Shown: positions 1 through 8,474 of the stretch, piece after piece
How the letters are laid out: every line of letters starts with the position of its first letter
How positions within the stretch are numbered: position 1 is the first letter of the stretch
The notes under the pieces: model-generated
Told to the model about the DNA's origin: nothing
The model's input: the letters and a program-made list of their open reading frames with translations, nothing else
Database searches by the model: none
Translations under genes and position numbers: made by a program
Assembly: GCF_047159865.1 (NCBI RefSeq)
Contig: NZ_AP038804.1
Span: 1,612,001-1,676,000, forward strand
Direction: 5' to 3'
DNA: 64,000 nucleotides
Source: JAIOSF01 sp047159865
Lineage (GTDB): Bacteria > Campylobacterota > Campylobacteria > Campylobacterales > Arcobacteraceae

Positions 1-719
1 AATCATTTGAGGGTGCAATCGTTACAAATTCTGATATTCAAGATACAAAAATCACTATTGGATATGTTCAAAAAATGCAAAATAGAACAGATGGTGAAGG
101 GGATATTGGTAGATTTACTAAAGATTTTACTTGGCAAGGTGAAGTTGCTCATGGTGCATATACAGCAGTTGTAGAAAACTCTTCAATTGAGAATGTTAAT
201 TTAACTGTAGCATATCTTGATGCAAAAGACCTTATGGAAGTAGCGTACCTTGAAGCTGTGTATAAAAAAGACAATTTTGCACTAGCATCACAATATTACT
301 ATAGCGAAAAAGAGGGTGTTGATAGTACTGATCTATTTGGACTAAAAGGAAATATCTCATTTGGTAAAGCTTCATTTGTAGCTGCATATACAACTACAGG
401 TGACGAGTATGTTCATGCAGGTTTAGGAAATGGTGCTGACTTTGCATACACAGGTTCTCCAATCCTTTCAGATACATATAGTGCAAATAGTGATGCTTAT
501 AAAGTTGGTGCAAGTTATGCTGTTATCCCTGCATTGAATGTTGGTGTAAATTATGTTTTTGATGATCGTAAAGATAAAGAGATCTCTTACTCAAGTGCTA
601 CAGCTGACTATACATTTAGTGGAGCAGTTGATGGTCTAAATGTAGCTGTTCTTTATGAAGAAGCAGGAAAAGATAGTGATGATAATGAGTTCAGACTCAA
701 TGTAACTTATCCTTTTTAG
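1..719 (+). CDS. Major outer-membrane porin, C-terminal part (5' end outside window)
   Basis: The reading frame is open from the first bases, so the gene starts upstream and only about the last 238 codons are present. The protein is rich in alternating hydrophobic and polar residues, has many Tyr and Gly, and ends in VTYPF. A terminal Phe is the usual closing residue of an outer-membrane beta-barrel. Strand-like segments such as YKVGASYAVIPALNVGVNY fit the Campylobacterota major outer-membrane porin family, which forms general diffusion channels. An internal ATG at 75 is not a plausible start because the barrel pattern continues upstream of it. Family assignment is by overall character; substrate specificity is unknown. 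Confidence 0.75.
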   Translation, partial: SFEGAIVTNSDIQDTKITIGYVQKMQNRTDGEGDIGRFTKDFTWQGEVAHGAYTAVVENSSIENVNLTVAYLDAKDLMEVAYLEAVYKKDNFALASQYYYSEKEGVDSTDLFGLKGNISFGKASFVAAYTTTGDEYVHAGLGNGADFAYTGSPILSDTYSANSDAYKVGASYAVIPALNVGVNYVFDDRKDKEISYSSATADYTFSGAVDGLNVAVLYEEAGKDSDDNEFRLNVTYPF

Positions 720-751
720 TAGATTGCTGATTCGATATAATATGCTAAACT

Positions 752-1117
752 ATGACTAAATTATCTCAAGTTTCGTTTTTTATTTGTTTGGTAGCTATAG
801 AATATCTCGCTATTACAACTACAACTATTGCTGTAGTTGAAAATAGCTGGGATAAACTCAATCATCTTATCGCTTTTTTTGTATTGTATATACTTATTGA
901 TAAAGGATTTAAAATATTTACTGCTTTAGCAAAAGTTTGTTTACTGTTTGTTTTTGCTCTACAAATAGAGATTGTGCAATATTTTATCCCAAGTAGATAT
1001 TTTTCTGTTTTGGATATAGTTGCTGATTGTATTGGTATAGTTATAGCTATAGGAGTTTTGAGTTTTTATGAAAAATATATAAAAGTAAAAGACACTAGTT
1101 ATCTAAAGAGTTATTGA
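752..1117 (+). CDS. VanZ-like membrane protein
   Basis: A 121-residue protein with about four hydrophobic segments. The pattern DKLNHLIAFFVLYIL followed later by EIVQYFIPSRYFSVLDIVAD is typical of VanZ-family membrane proteins: a His in the second segment, then E-x-x-Q-x-F-x-P and a D in the next. VanZ gives low-level teicoplanin resistance in some Gram-positives, but in Gram-negatives the family has no settled function. It starts 32 bases after the porin stop. No strong ribosome binding site is visible. Function is left open. Confidence 0.65.
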   Translation: MTKLSQVSFFICLVAIEYLAITTTTIAVVENSWDKLNHLIAFFVLYILIDKGFKIFTALAKVCLLFVFALQIEIVQYFIPSRYFSVLDIVADCIGIVIAIGVLSFYEKYIKVKDTSYLKSY

Positions 1118-1124
1118 AGTATAT

Positions 1125-1496
1125 TTACTTTTTTAACTCTTTTTCAATCATAAAAAAATCAACCCCAATAATAGCAATATAAAAAAAGTCTGTATGTTCA
1201 CCCACTTTAAAATCACAACGAACTAACTCCTCTTGTAATCTAAAATTATCAGATAAAACTTTTTTCAAAGTATCATCAACATTTTCTTGTAAAATTTTTG
1301 TATCTTTTAGTGGTTTGAGTATCTCTTTGAATCGTGTTGTAAGTGAATTTAGAGTTTGTTTTTTTGAATCGTAGTGAAGACAAGAGAGTTGAGACAACTC
1401 AGTTTTATCTAACTTTGTATCTAGTTTTTTAAAAAAATATGTTAAAAGAACTTCTGTATCTTTTACGGAATCGATATCTAACTTTTTTATTCTCAT
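1125..1496 (-). CDS. Hypothetical protein, 123 aa
   Basis: I do not recognise this protein. It is soluble, charged and Lys-rich, with predicted helical stretches (KELDTKLDKTELSQLS-like segments) and a hydrophobic C-terminal strand (FFYIAIIGVDFFMIE). It converges with the VanZ-like gene, with only 7 bases between the two stops. The preceding region (1497-1654) separates it from the divergent methyltransferase gene, so it probably has its own promoter. No catalytic motif or export signal is visible. Confidence 0.6.
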   Translation of the reverse strand: MRIKKLDIDSVKDTEVLLTYFFKKLDTKLDKTELSQLSCLHYDSKKQTLNSLTTRFKEILKPLKDTKILQENVDDTLKKVLSDNFRLQEELVRCDFKVGEHTDFFYIAIIGVDFFMIEKELKK

Positions 1497-1654
1497 TTTA
1501 CTTGCCTTATCTACTTTTTATATGTTTTAAATCTTTCATGACATTGTATCACTTGATTCTGATGTTTTAGTGAGAGTTGAGTATTTTTATAGATACTTGA
1601 AACTCTGTTTTGCTATGATACGAAAAAAAGATTTTAAAAGGAATTTTTAAAAGT

Positions 1655-2830
1655 ATGGAAAATATAACAGAGTTAATCACCAATATAATAAACGATGATA
1701 CTATTATCAAAGCAGTTTTTAGTGGAGTAAGAAACAAGTCTGAAAAAACTTTTACTAAAGTAACTATCAAAAAAGTTATCATAAAAAATGAAGAGAAATA
1801 TCAGTTTGAGTACTTTTATGATAAAAATGTAGAACATAAAAATCTAAACAAGTCTGAAACAATAGATGAGATGTGTTATCTAACTCAAACATATTTTAAA
1901 CAAATTGTTATAAATACAATTCAATCAGACTATCAAATTTTAGTGAGTAAAAAAGGTGTGGCAAAAGTTCATAAAAAAGCAGCGACTAGAAAATTTGAAG
2001 CACCAACTCATAATAAAAAGAAAAAATATATCTTAAATGAAGGGGAACTCTCACCTTTTTTGATAGAACTAGGTATCATGACACCACAAGGTAAGATAGT
2101 AAATGCAAAATATGACAAATTCAAACAGATCAATCGTTACTTAGAGTTGGTTTCTGATTGTATTCCTTATTTGGATAAAAATAAAACTATCAGAATCATC
2201 GATTTTGGATGTGGTAAGGCTTACCTTACTTTTGCCTTATATGATTATCTTGTATTAAAAATGGGTTACAATGTAGAGATTGTTGGGCTTGATTTAAAAG
2301 AAAATGTTATAAGTTTTTGTTCAGATTTAGCAAAAAAGTTAAAGTTTGAAGATTTACGATTTGAACAAGGTGATATCAAAGGTTTTGATCAGTTTACAAA
2401 TGTAGATATGGTTATATCTTTACACGCTTGTAATACAGCAACAGATGAAGCCTTGGCAAAAGCTGTGAATTGGGGAGCTAAAGTTATCTTGGCAGTTCCT
2501 TGTTGTCAACATGAGTTTTTAAAGAAAATTAAAAATGAAAAAATGATACCAATGATGAAATATGGAATCATAAAAGAGAAACTAGCTTCACTGCTTACAG
2601 ATAGTGTACGAGCAAATGTTTTGGAGATCATGGGGTATCGCACTCAAGTATTAGAGTTCATAGATATGGAACATACTCCAAAAAATATTATGATACGAGC
2701 TTTTTTTGATGATAACTCAAATATAGAAAAAGTGAAAAAAGAGTATGAAGAATTCAAAAGTGAGTGGAATGTAAAACCTTACATAGAAGAAGCTTTTGGA
2801 AAAAGTTTAACTGATAAATTAAATAAATAA
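1655..2830 (+). CDS. Class I SAM-dependent methyltransferase
   Basis: A 391-residue protein. An N-terminal portion of about 170 residues without a recognised motif is followed by a Rossmann-type SAM-binding domain. The SAM motif IIDFGCGKAYLTFAL lies near residue 180, an acidic second-strand motif (EIVGLDLKE) follows, and VISLHACNTATDEAL and ILAVPCCQHEFL come later. The paired Cys in 'VPCCQHE' and 'SLHACN' are typical of the methyltransferase family also found in eukaryotic METTL25/GSTCD-like proteins (Methyltransf_32). The substrate is unknown; RNA is plausible. A hairpin overlaps its stop codon. Confidence 0.75.
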   Translation: MENITELITNIINDDTIIKAVFSGVRNKSEKTFTKVTIKKVIIKNEEKYQFEYFYDKNVEHKNLNKSETIDEMCYLTQTYFKQIVINTIQSDYQILVSKKGVAKVHKKAATRKFEAPTHNKKKKYILNEGELSPFLIELGIMTPQGKIVNAKYDKFKQINRYLELVSDCIPYLDKNKTIRIIDFGCGKAYLTFALYDYLVLKMGYNVEIVGLDLKENVISFCSDLAKKLKFEDLRFEQGDIKGFDQFTNVDMVISLHACNTATDEALAKAVNWGAKVILAVPCCQHEFLKKIKNEKMIPMMKYGIIKEKLASLLTDSVRANVLEIMGYRTQVLEFIDMEHTPKNIMIRAFFDDNSNIEKVKKEYEEFKSEWNVKPYIEEAFGKSLTDKLNK

Positions 2831-2869
2831 TTTATCAGTTTAGAGTTTATAAAATCCTTATTTTATAAA
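2809..2869. terminator. Two AT-rich hairpins between convergent genes, possible terminator
   Basis: Two perfect inverted repeats lie back to back. The first has 12-base arms AACTGATAAATT (2809-2820) and AATTTATCAGTT (2829-2840) and includes the methyltransferase stop codon. The second has 10-base arms TTTATAAAAT (2846-2855) and ATTTTATAAA (2860-2869). They separate a + strand gene from a - strand gene, where a bidirectional terminator is expected. Stems are almost all A/T and the T-runs are short, so strength is doubtful. Confidence 0.4.
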
Positions 2870-2878
2870 ATTCTTTTC

Positions 2879-3163
2879 CTATTTTCCTATTTTGTTTGCG
2901 ATATCTTTGATATCAGTAGCACTTAAACCTTTAACTTGAGCAGTCATAAGACCTTTCATTGGTCCACCATAAGTTCCATTTTGATATCCTAAAAGTGAAG
3001 CTTCAATTTCAGCTTTTGTCATATCTTTCATAACTTTACTTTTACCTAAAGCAACTTTTTCACCGTTTGCTCCATGACAGGCAATACATTTTGTGTAAGC
3101 ATCAGCAGAAGCCATAGTAGACATTAATCCAAGTAATAAACCTATTGATAGTAATTTTTTCAT
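2879..3163 (-). CDS. Small monohaem cytochrome c (c553 type)
   Basis: A 94-residue periplasmic electron carrier. A signal peptide (MKKLLSIGLLLGLMSTMASA) is followed by the haem-binding motif CIACH at about residue 26, and a Met in GGPMKGLM that can serve as the distal iron ligand. Size and motif order match the class I cytochrome c553 family common in Campylobacterota, which carries electrons from the bc1 complex to terminal oxidases or peroxidases. It is divergent from napA and shares a control region holding an FNR-like palindrome centred at -41.5 from its predicted transcription start, so oxygen-dependent control is likely. Confidence 0.85.
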   Translation of the reverse strand: MKKLLSIGLLLGLMSTMASADAYTKCIACHGANGEKVALGKSKVMKDMTKAEIEASLLGYQNGTYGGPMKGLMTAQVKGLSATDIKDIANKIGK

Positions 3164-3192
3164 TTTTAATCCTTTATAATTAAATATAACAA

Positions 3193-3234
3193 ATTGTACT
3201 AAAATAATATTTAATATTTAATGATTTAAATCAA
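3193..3234 (-). promoter_or_regulatory. Promoter of cytochrome c553 gene with FNR-like site
   Basis: Read on the minus strand, TTGATTTAAATCAT (3221-3234) matches the FNR consensus TTGAT-N4-ATCAA at 9 of 10 positions. A -10 element TACAAT lies at 3193-3198. If transcription starts 7 bases beyond it (3186), the palindrome centre (3227.5) falls exactly at -41.5, the class II activator position. The site and spacing are seen; the identity of the CRP/FNR-family protein is inferred. Confidence 0.6.
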
Positions 3235-3276
3235 GATTTATTTAATATTTTAAAAAATTAAATAAAAATAAATTTC

Positions 3277-3318
3277 TTGACTTATATCAACTAATTTATA
3301 TAAATAAAATGATATACT
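3277..3318 (+). promoter_or_regulatory. napA promoter with FNR-like site
   Basis: TTGACTTATATCAA (3277-3290) matches TTGAT-N4-ATCAA at 9 of 10 positions. A -10 element TATACT lies at 3313-3318, predicting a start at 3325. The palindrome centre (3283.5) is then at -41.5, as in class II FNR-activated promoters. A strong ribosome binding site AAGGAG (3341-3346) precedes the napA ATG by 6 bases. Confidence 0.65.
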
Positions 3319-3352
3319 GAAATGTTTAAAAAACATATTAAAGGAGAAAAAT

Positions 3353-6172
3353 ATGGCACTTTCAAGAAGAGATTTTCTAAAAAGTTCAGCTGCTGCTTCT
3401 GCAGCTGCTGCTGTTGGTATGAGTGTACCTAGTAATCTAAGCGCAAATGCTAACGCAGCAGAGTCTGGTTGGCGTTGGGATAAAGCTGCATGTAGATTTT
3501 GTGGTACTGGTTGTGGTATTATGATGGCTACAAAAGGTGGTAAAATTGTTGCTGTGAAGGGTGACCCTGCTGCACCTGTAAACAGAGGATTGAACTGTAT
3601 CAAAGGATATTTCAATGCTAAAATCATGTATGGTGCAGATAGGCTTAAAACTCCACTATTAAGAGTTGATTCAAATGGCAAATTTGACAAAAATGGTAAA
3701 TTTGCACCAGTATCATGGGAAAGAGCTTTTGATGAGATGGAAGTGCATATTAAAAAAGCCCTAAAAGCTAGTGGTCCTGAAGGTGTTGGTGTATTTGCTT
3801 CTGGACAATATACTGTTATGGAAGGGTATGCTGCTCAAAAAATGATGAAAGGTGGATTTAGATCAAATGCTTTTGATCCAAATGCTAGACACTGTATGGC
3901 ATCCGCTGTTGTTGGGTTTTATCAAACTTTTGGTATCGATGAGCCAAGTGGGTGTTATGATGATATTGAACTTACTGATACTGTTGTATCTTGGGGTTCA
4001 AATATGGCAGAGATGCATCCAATTTTATGGTCAAGAGTTACAGATAGAAAACTTTCAGACCCTGAGAATGTAAAAATTATAAATATGTCAACATATAGAC
4101 ATAGAACATCAGATTTAGCTGATATTGAGATTATTTTCACACCAAATACTGACCTTGCTTTATGGAACTACATAGCAAGAGAGATTGTGTATAACTACCC
4201 TGAATCTATTGATTGGGATTTTGTAAACAAACATATGGTATTTGCTTCACAACCTGTAAATACAGGATATGGTATGAGAAGAAGTGATGAAAAATCTATA
4301 CTAGATGGAAAATACACAGATAAAGAGCTGGAAACTATCTCAAAAGAGATGAAAAAAGTTGTTTCTGCTACAGAAGCTCCTGCTTTAGAACCATTTGGTT
4401 ATAAAGAGGGTGATGTTATGGAGAATGCACCAGCTGGTTTAAAACACTGGGAAATCTCATTTGAAGAGTACAAAAAATTCTTAGATCCATATACAGTTGA
4501 TTATGTAGCTAAAATATCTAAAGGTAATCCTGATGAAGATATTGAAGAGTTCAAGAAAAAACTTCAAACTTTAGCAAAACTATATGTTGAAAAAGGGAGA
4601 AAAGTAGTATCTTTTTGGACTATGGGTATGAACCAACATACAAGAGGAACATGGGTAAATACACTAGCATACAATGTTCACTTTTTACTAAATAAACAAG
4701 CAAAACCAGGTTCTGGTGCATTTTCATTGACTGGTCAGCCATCAGCCTGTGGAACAGCAAGAGAAGTTGGAACATTTTGTCATAGACTACCTGCTGATAT
4801 GATGGTTGCAAATGCAAAACATAGAAAAATTGTAGAAGATGTTTGGAAAGTACCACATGGAACAATCAATCCAAAAGGGCATCAAGATATTATGAGAATT
4901 CATAGAGATATTGAAGATGGTACTATGAAATTTGCATGGGTAAATGTATGTAACCCTTACCAAGATACAGCTTCAGCAAAACACTGGATAAAAGCAGCAA
5001 GACAGATGGATAACTTTATTGTAACTTCAGATGGATATCCTGGTATCTCTGCAAAAGTTTCTGATCTTATTTTACCATCTGCAATGATTTATGAAAAATG
5101 GGGAGCATATGGAAATGCTGAAAGAAGAACTCAACATTGGAGACAACAAGTTTTACCTGTAGGTGATGCAATGTCTGATACTTGGCAATGGGTTGAGCTT
5201 TCAAAAAGATTTACAGTTGGTGATTTATGGGGTGAACAAATTTTATTGAGTTCTGGTGGTAAGAAAACACTTCCAGATGTTATCAAAGATGCTCAAAAAA
5301 TGGGATACACAAAAGATACAACTATGTATGAAATCCTTTTTGCAAATGAAAGTGCAAAAAGTTATAAACTAGATCATAATGATCCTATTCAAAAAGGGTA
5401 CGATAACTCTGAAGGATTTGGAGATAACAGAAATGTAGTTGGTAGTGATGGAAAAGTATTTAATGGGTATGGATTCTTTATTCAAAAATATTTATTTGAA
5501 GAGTATGCATATTTTGGTAGAGGTCATGCACATGATTTAGCTGACTTTGATACATATCATCGAGTAAGAGGACTTAAATGGCCAGTTGTTGATGGGAAAG
5601 AAACTCAATGGAGATTTAATACTAAATACGATCCTTATGCTAAAAAATATGGAAAAGCAACAGATAGTAAAGATTTTGCATTTTACGGAACATTGGCAAA
5701 AGCTTTAGCTCAAGGTAACTTAACTGCTATCACAGATAAAACAAAAAAATCTTTAAAAAATAAAGCGAAAATTTTTGCAAGACCATATATGGATCCTCCT
5801 GAAGTGCCAGATACAGAATATCCTGTTTGGTTAAGTACAGGAAGAGTACTAGAACATTGGCATAGTGGAACAATGACTATGCGAGTTCCTGAACTTTATA
5901 GAGCAGTACCAGAAGCATTATGTTATATGCATCCATCAGATGCTAAAAACTATGATGTAAAACAAGGTGGACTTTGTTGGGTAGAATCACGAAGAGGTAG
6001 AGTAAAAGCTAGAGTTGAAACTAGAGGGAGAAACCGACCTTCAAGAGGTTTAGTATTTGTTCCTTGGTTTGATGAAAAAGTATTCATAAATAAAGTTTGT
6101 GCAGATTATACTTGTCCTCAATCAAAACAAACTGACTTTAAAAAGTGTGCAGTAAAAATTTATAAAGCATAG
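3353..6172 (+). CDS. napA: Periplasmic nitrate reductase catalytic subunit NapA
   Basis: NapA reduces nitrate to nitrite in the periplasm with a bis-MGD molybdenum cofactor and one [4Fe-4S] cluster. A twin-arginine signal (SRRDFLKSSAA) marks export of the folded enzyme. Cys47, Cys50, Cys54 and Cys82 form the cluster motif, and Cys181 in NARHCMASAVVGF is the expected Mo ligand. At 939 residues it is about 110 longer than the E. coli enzyme, which is normal for the Campylobacterota type with its extra loops. Start: ATG at 3353 with AAGGAG six bases upstream. It is first in the nap operon; maturation needs NapD, encoded at the end. Confidence 0.98.
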   Translation: MALSRRDFLKSSAAASAAAAVGMSVPSNLSANANAAESGWRWDKAACRFCGTGCGIMMATKGGKIVAVKGDPAAPVNRGLNCIKGYFNAKIMYGADRLKTPLLRVDSNGKFDKNGKFAPVSWERAFDEMEVHIKKALKASGPEGVGVFASGQYTVMEGYAAQKMMKGGFRSNAFDPNARHCMASAVVGFYQTFGIDEPSGCYDDIELTDTVVSWGSNMAEMHPILWSRVTDRKLSDPENVKIINMSTYRHRTSDLADIEIIFTPNTDLALWNYIAREIVYNYPESIDWDFVNKHMVFASQPVNTGYGMRRSDEKSILDGKYTDKELETISKEMKKVVSATEAPALEPFGYKEGDVMENAPAGLKHWEISFEEYKKFLDPYTVDYVAKISKGNPDEDIEEFKKKLQTLAKLYVEKGRKVVSFWTMGMNQHTRGTWVNTLAYNVHFLLNKQAKPGSGAFSLTGQPSACGTAREVGTFCHRLPADMMVANAKHRKIVEDVWKVPHGTINPKGHQDIMRIHRDIEDGTMKFAWVNVCNPYQDTASAKHWIKAARQMDNFIVTSDGYPGISAKVSDLILPSAMIYEKWGAYGNAERRTQHWRQQVLPVGDAMSDTWQWVELSKRFTVGDLWGEQILLSSGGKKTLPDVIKDAQKMGYTKDTTMYEILFANESAKSYKLDHNDPIQKGYDNSEGFGDNRNVVGSDGKVFNGYGFFIQKYLFEEYAYFGRGHAHDLADFDTYHRVRGLKWPVVDGKETQWRFNTKYDPYAKKYGKATDSKDFAFYGTLAKALAQGNLTAITDKTKKSLKNKAKIFARPYMDPPEVPDTEYPVWLSTGRVLEHWHSGTMTMRVPELYRAVPEALCYMHPSDAKNYDVKQGGLCWVESRRGRVKARVETRGRNRPSRGLVFVPWFDEKVFINKVCADYTCPQSKQTDFKKCAVKIYKA

Positions 6173-6234
6173 ATCTATAGGCAATTGGTTTTATAGACTA
6201 GTTGCCTAACTAAAATAGAAATAGAGAAAAAAAG

Positions 6235-7029
6235 ATGAAAGAAACAATGAGTGAACGGAGAAAATTCTTTTTAACAATTGCACGAGCAACAGGAGTTGCT
6301 GCATTAGGTGGATTGGTATGGAGTGCTTATGTAGACGAAATCACAGCAAATGCACTTATTTTACGACCACCAGGGGCATTGGATGAAGAGGATTTTTTAA
6401 AAACTTGTATCAAATGTGGTATGTGTGTAGAAGCATGTCCATTTGATACACTCATGTTAGCAGCACCAGGGGATAATAAACCAATAGGAACTCCATATTT
6501 TACACCAAGAGATGTTCCTTGTTATATGTGTACAGATATTCCATGTGTTCCTGTATGTCCCACAGATGCTTTAGATATTAAAAAAGTAAGTAACTCTAAT
6601 GATGAACTTGATATAAATACAGCAGAGATGGGAACAGCGGTTATAGATACAAAAAACTGTATAGCATTTTGGGGTATTCAGTGTGATGCCTGTTATAGAG
6701 CTTGTCCATTATTGGATGTTGCTATAAAAATAGAGTATGAAAAAAATTCAAGAACAGGAAAGCATGCTTTTTTAAAACCTGTTGTAGATAGTGATTTTTG
6801 TACTGGATGTGGTCTTTGTGAGAGAGCTTGTGTGACTGAAAAAGCTTCTATTTTTGTATTACCAAAAGAGATAGCTTTAGGTAAAGCTGGAGATTATTAT
6901 ATCAAAGGTTGGGATAAAAATGATGAAAAACGACTTGAAAATGCTACAAGTAGAAGAACAACAACAGAGATAAGTAAAGAAAGTGCTGTAGATTCATTAA
7001 ACGATATGGGAGGACTTTTAGATGATTAA
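6235..7029 (+). CDS. napG: Ferredoxin-type quinol-dehydrogenase component NapG
   Basis: NapG is a periplasm-facing iron-sulfur protein that, with membrane partner NapH, passes electrons from menaquinol toward NapB/NapA. A twin-arginine-like signal (SERRKFFLTIARATG) is at the N-terminus. Four cluster motifs follow in order: CIKCGMCVEACP, CYMCTDIPCVPVCP, CDACYRACP and CTGCGLCERACV, which fits four [4Fe-4S] clusters. It is 264 residues long and overlaps napH by 8 bases. A second in-frame ATG at 6247 would also keep the twin-arginine motif. The operon has no napC, so NapGH is the likely quinol route, as in Wolinella and Campylobacter. Confidence 0.95.
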   Translation: MKETMSERRKFFLTIARATGVAALGGLVWSAYVDEITANALILRPPGALDEEDFLKTCIKCGMCVEACPFDTLMLAAPGDNKPIGTPYFTPRDVPCYMCTDIPCVPVCPTDALDIKKVSNSNDELDINTAEMGTAVIDTKNCIAFWGIQCDACYRACPLLDVAIKIEYEKNSRTGKHAFLKPVVDSDFCTGCGLCERACVTEKASIFVLPKEIALGKAGDYYIKGWDKNDEKRLENATSRRTTTEISKESAVDSLNDMGGLLDD

Positions 7030-7837
7030 AAATAAATATTTGATTTTGAGAAGAGTTACTCAAATAAGTTTGATGTTTTTATACTTTGGGGCAAATGCTT
7101 GGGGTTGGTCATTTATCACTGGAAATTTAAGTTCCTCTTTGATTATGGGAACTATTCCTATGAGTGATCCGTATGCTGTTTTACAAATGTTTGCAGCAGG
7201 AGCTATTATAGCATCCAATGTACTTTTGGGAGCTGTTATAGCTGTGCTATTTTATGCCATTGTTGGTGGTCGTGCATTTTGTTCTTGGGTTTGTCCTGTA
7301 AATATCATCACAGATAGTGCAAACTATTTAAGAAGAAAATTGGGATTTAATCAAGTACAAAAAAGACAACCTGCAACTAGAAGTATGAGATATTGGGTGA
7401 TTATGATTAGTTTGATTATCTCAGTTGGTTTTGGTGTAACGGCTTTTGAGTTTATCTCGCCTATATCGATGGTACATAGAGGACTAGTTTTTGGTATGGG
7501 TTTTGGCTGGGCAGCTGTAGTTGTACTCTTTTTATTTGATCTTTTTGTTTTAAAAAATGGTTGGTGTGGTCATATTTGCCCATTAGGTGGATTTTATTCT
7601 ATTGTTGGAAAATATAGTCTTATACGAGTAAAACACCAAGAGGAAAAGTGTACATTGTGCATGAAGTGTAAAGAGGTTTGTCCTGAAAATCAAGTATTGT
7701 TCATGGTTGGTAAATCAACGGAACAAGTTTTGAGTGGCGAGTGTACAAATTGTGCTAGATGTATAGAAGTTTGTGATGATGATGCTTTAAATTTCTCAAT
7801 ACGAGAATTAGCAAATCAAAAAACTAAGGAGAAGTGA
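7022..7837 (+). CDS. napH: Membrane quinol dehydrogenase component NapH
   Basis: NapH is an integral membrane iron-sulfur protein that oxidises menaquinol and hands electrons to NapG. The 271-residue sequence has four hydrophobic segments, with conserved CSWVCPVN and CGHICPLGG motifs at membrane boundaries. A C-terminal ferredoxin domain carries two [4Fe-4S] motifs, CTLCMKCKEVCPEN and CTNCARCIEVCDDD. In the second motif the usual Cys-Pro is Cys-Asp, but all four Cys are present. It overlaps napG by 8 bases, and its TGA overlaps the napB ATG. Confidence 0.95.
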   Translation: MIKNKYLILRRVTQISLMFLYFGANAWGWSFITGNLSSSLIMGTIPMSDPYAVLQMFAAGAIIASNVLLGAVIAVLFYAIVGGRAFCSWVCPVNIITDSANYLRRKLGFNQVQKRQPATRSMRYWVIMISLIISVGFGVTAFEFISPISMVHRGLVFGMGFGWAAVVVLFLFDLFVLKNGWCGHICPLGGFYSIVGKYSLIRVKHQEEKCTLCMKCKEVCPENQVLFMVGKSTEQVLSGECTNCARCIEVCDDDALNFSIRELANQKTKEK

Positions 7838-8472
7838 TGAAAACAATTGTAAAAATTAGTCTAAGTGTTGTTGTTGGGTCTGTTATATTTTTTACAGGAT
7901 GTAATAATACACCAGAAAAAAATACTGAAATAAAAACAGCAAAACTAGTAAGTGAAGAGTCATTGGGGTTACGAAAAGTTGATTTGTACAATGAAAATAC
8001 AGTAACACCAGATGAAACAAAATATAGTAAAGAGTATGCAGGAAGTGGTCATCTTATTAAAAGAGCATTTCAAGATGCACCGCCAATGATACCTCATGAT
8101 ACAGAAGGGATGTTACCAATTACAATTGACAACAACCAATGTGTAGGGTGTCATACCCCAGGTGTAGCAGAGAGTATGAATGCAACTCCAATTCCAAAAT
8201 CGCACTTTACAAATTTTAGACCACATCATAAATTTGATGGGAAAAAATTTGAAAAAAGTATCGACAATATGAAAAATGAGATAGCTATTCAAGAGAAAGA
8301 TGTTTTAGTAAATGCTCGATTTAATTGTAGTCAATGTCATGCACCACAAAGTGAAGGACAGCTAGTTGAAAATACATTTAATGCTGAATTTACAAGCAAA
8401 GATGGTGCAACAAAATCAAGCTGGAGTGGGTCTAAACTTACAGAAGGTTTAGATACAATACTTGGTGAATAA
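7837..8472 (+). CDS. napB: Dihaem cytochrome c subunit NapB
   Basis: NapB passes electrons to NapA. Two haem-binding motifs are present, CVGCH and CSQCH, together with His residues suited as distal ligands. I chose ATG at 7837, which overlaps the napH stop (TGATG) and lies 5 bases after AAGGAG (7826-7831). A GTG at 7834 is only 2 bases from that site. The N-terminus MKTIVKISLSVVVGSVIFFTGCNN ends in a lipobox-like FTGC, so the mature protein may be a membrane-anchored lipoprotein rather than a soluble subunit. That is inferred from the motif only. Haem motifs and operon position make the identity firm. Confidence 0.94.
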   Translation: MKTIVKISLSVVVGSVIFFTGCNNTPEKNTEIKTAKLVSEESLGLRKVDLYNENTVTPDETKYSKEYAGSGHLIKRAFQDAPPMIPHDTEGMLPITIDNNQCVGCHTPGVAESMNATPIPKSHFTNFRPHHKFDGKKFEKSIDNMKNEIAIQEKDVLVNARFNCSQCHAPQSEGQLVENTFNAEFTSKDGATKSSWSGSKLTEGLDTILGE

Positions 8473-8474
8473 CC

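Noticed and set aside
3250..3690. 146-codon ORF on the minus strand over the start of napA
   Set aside because: It is antisense to a certain gene, spans the napA promoter, and has a composition (Ala/Pro-rich) explained by the napA Ala codons read backwards.
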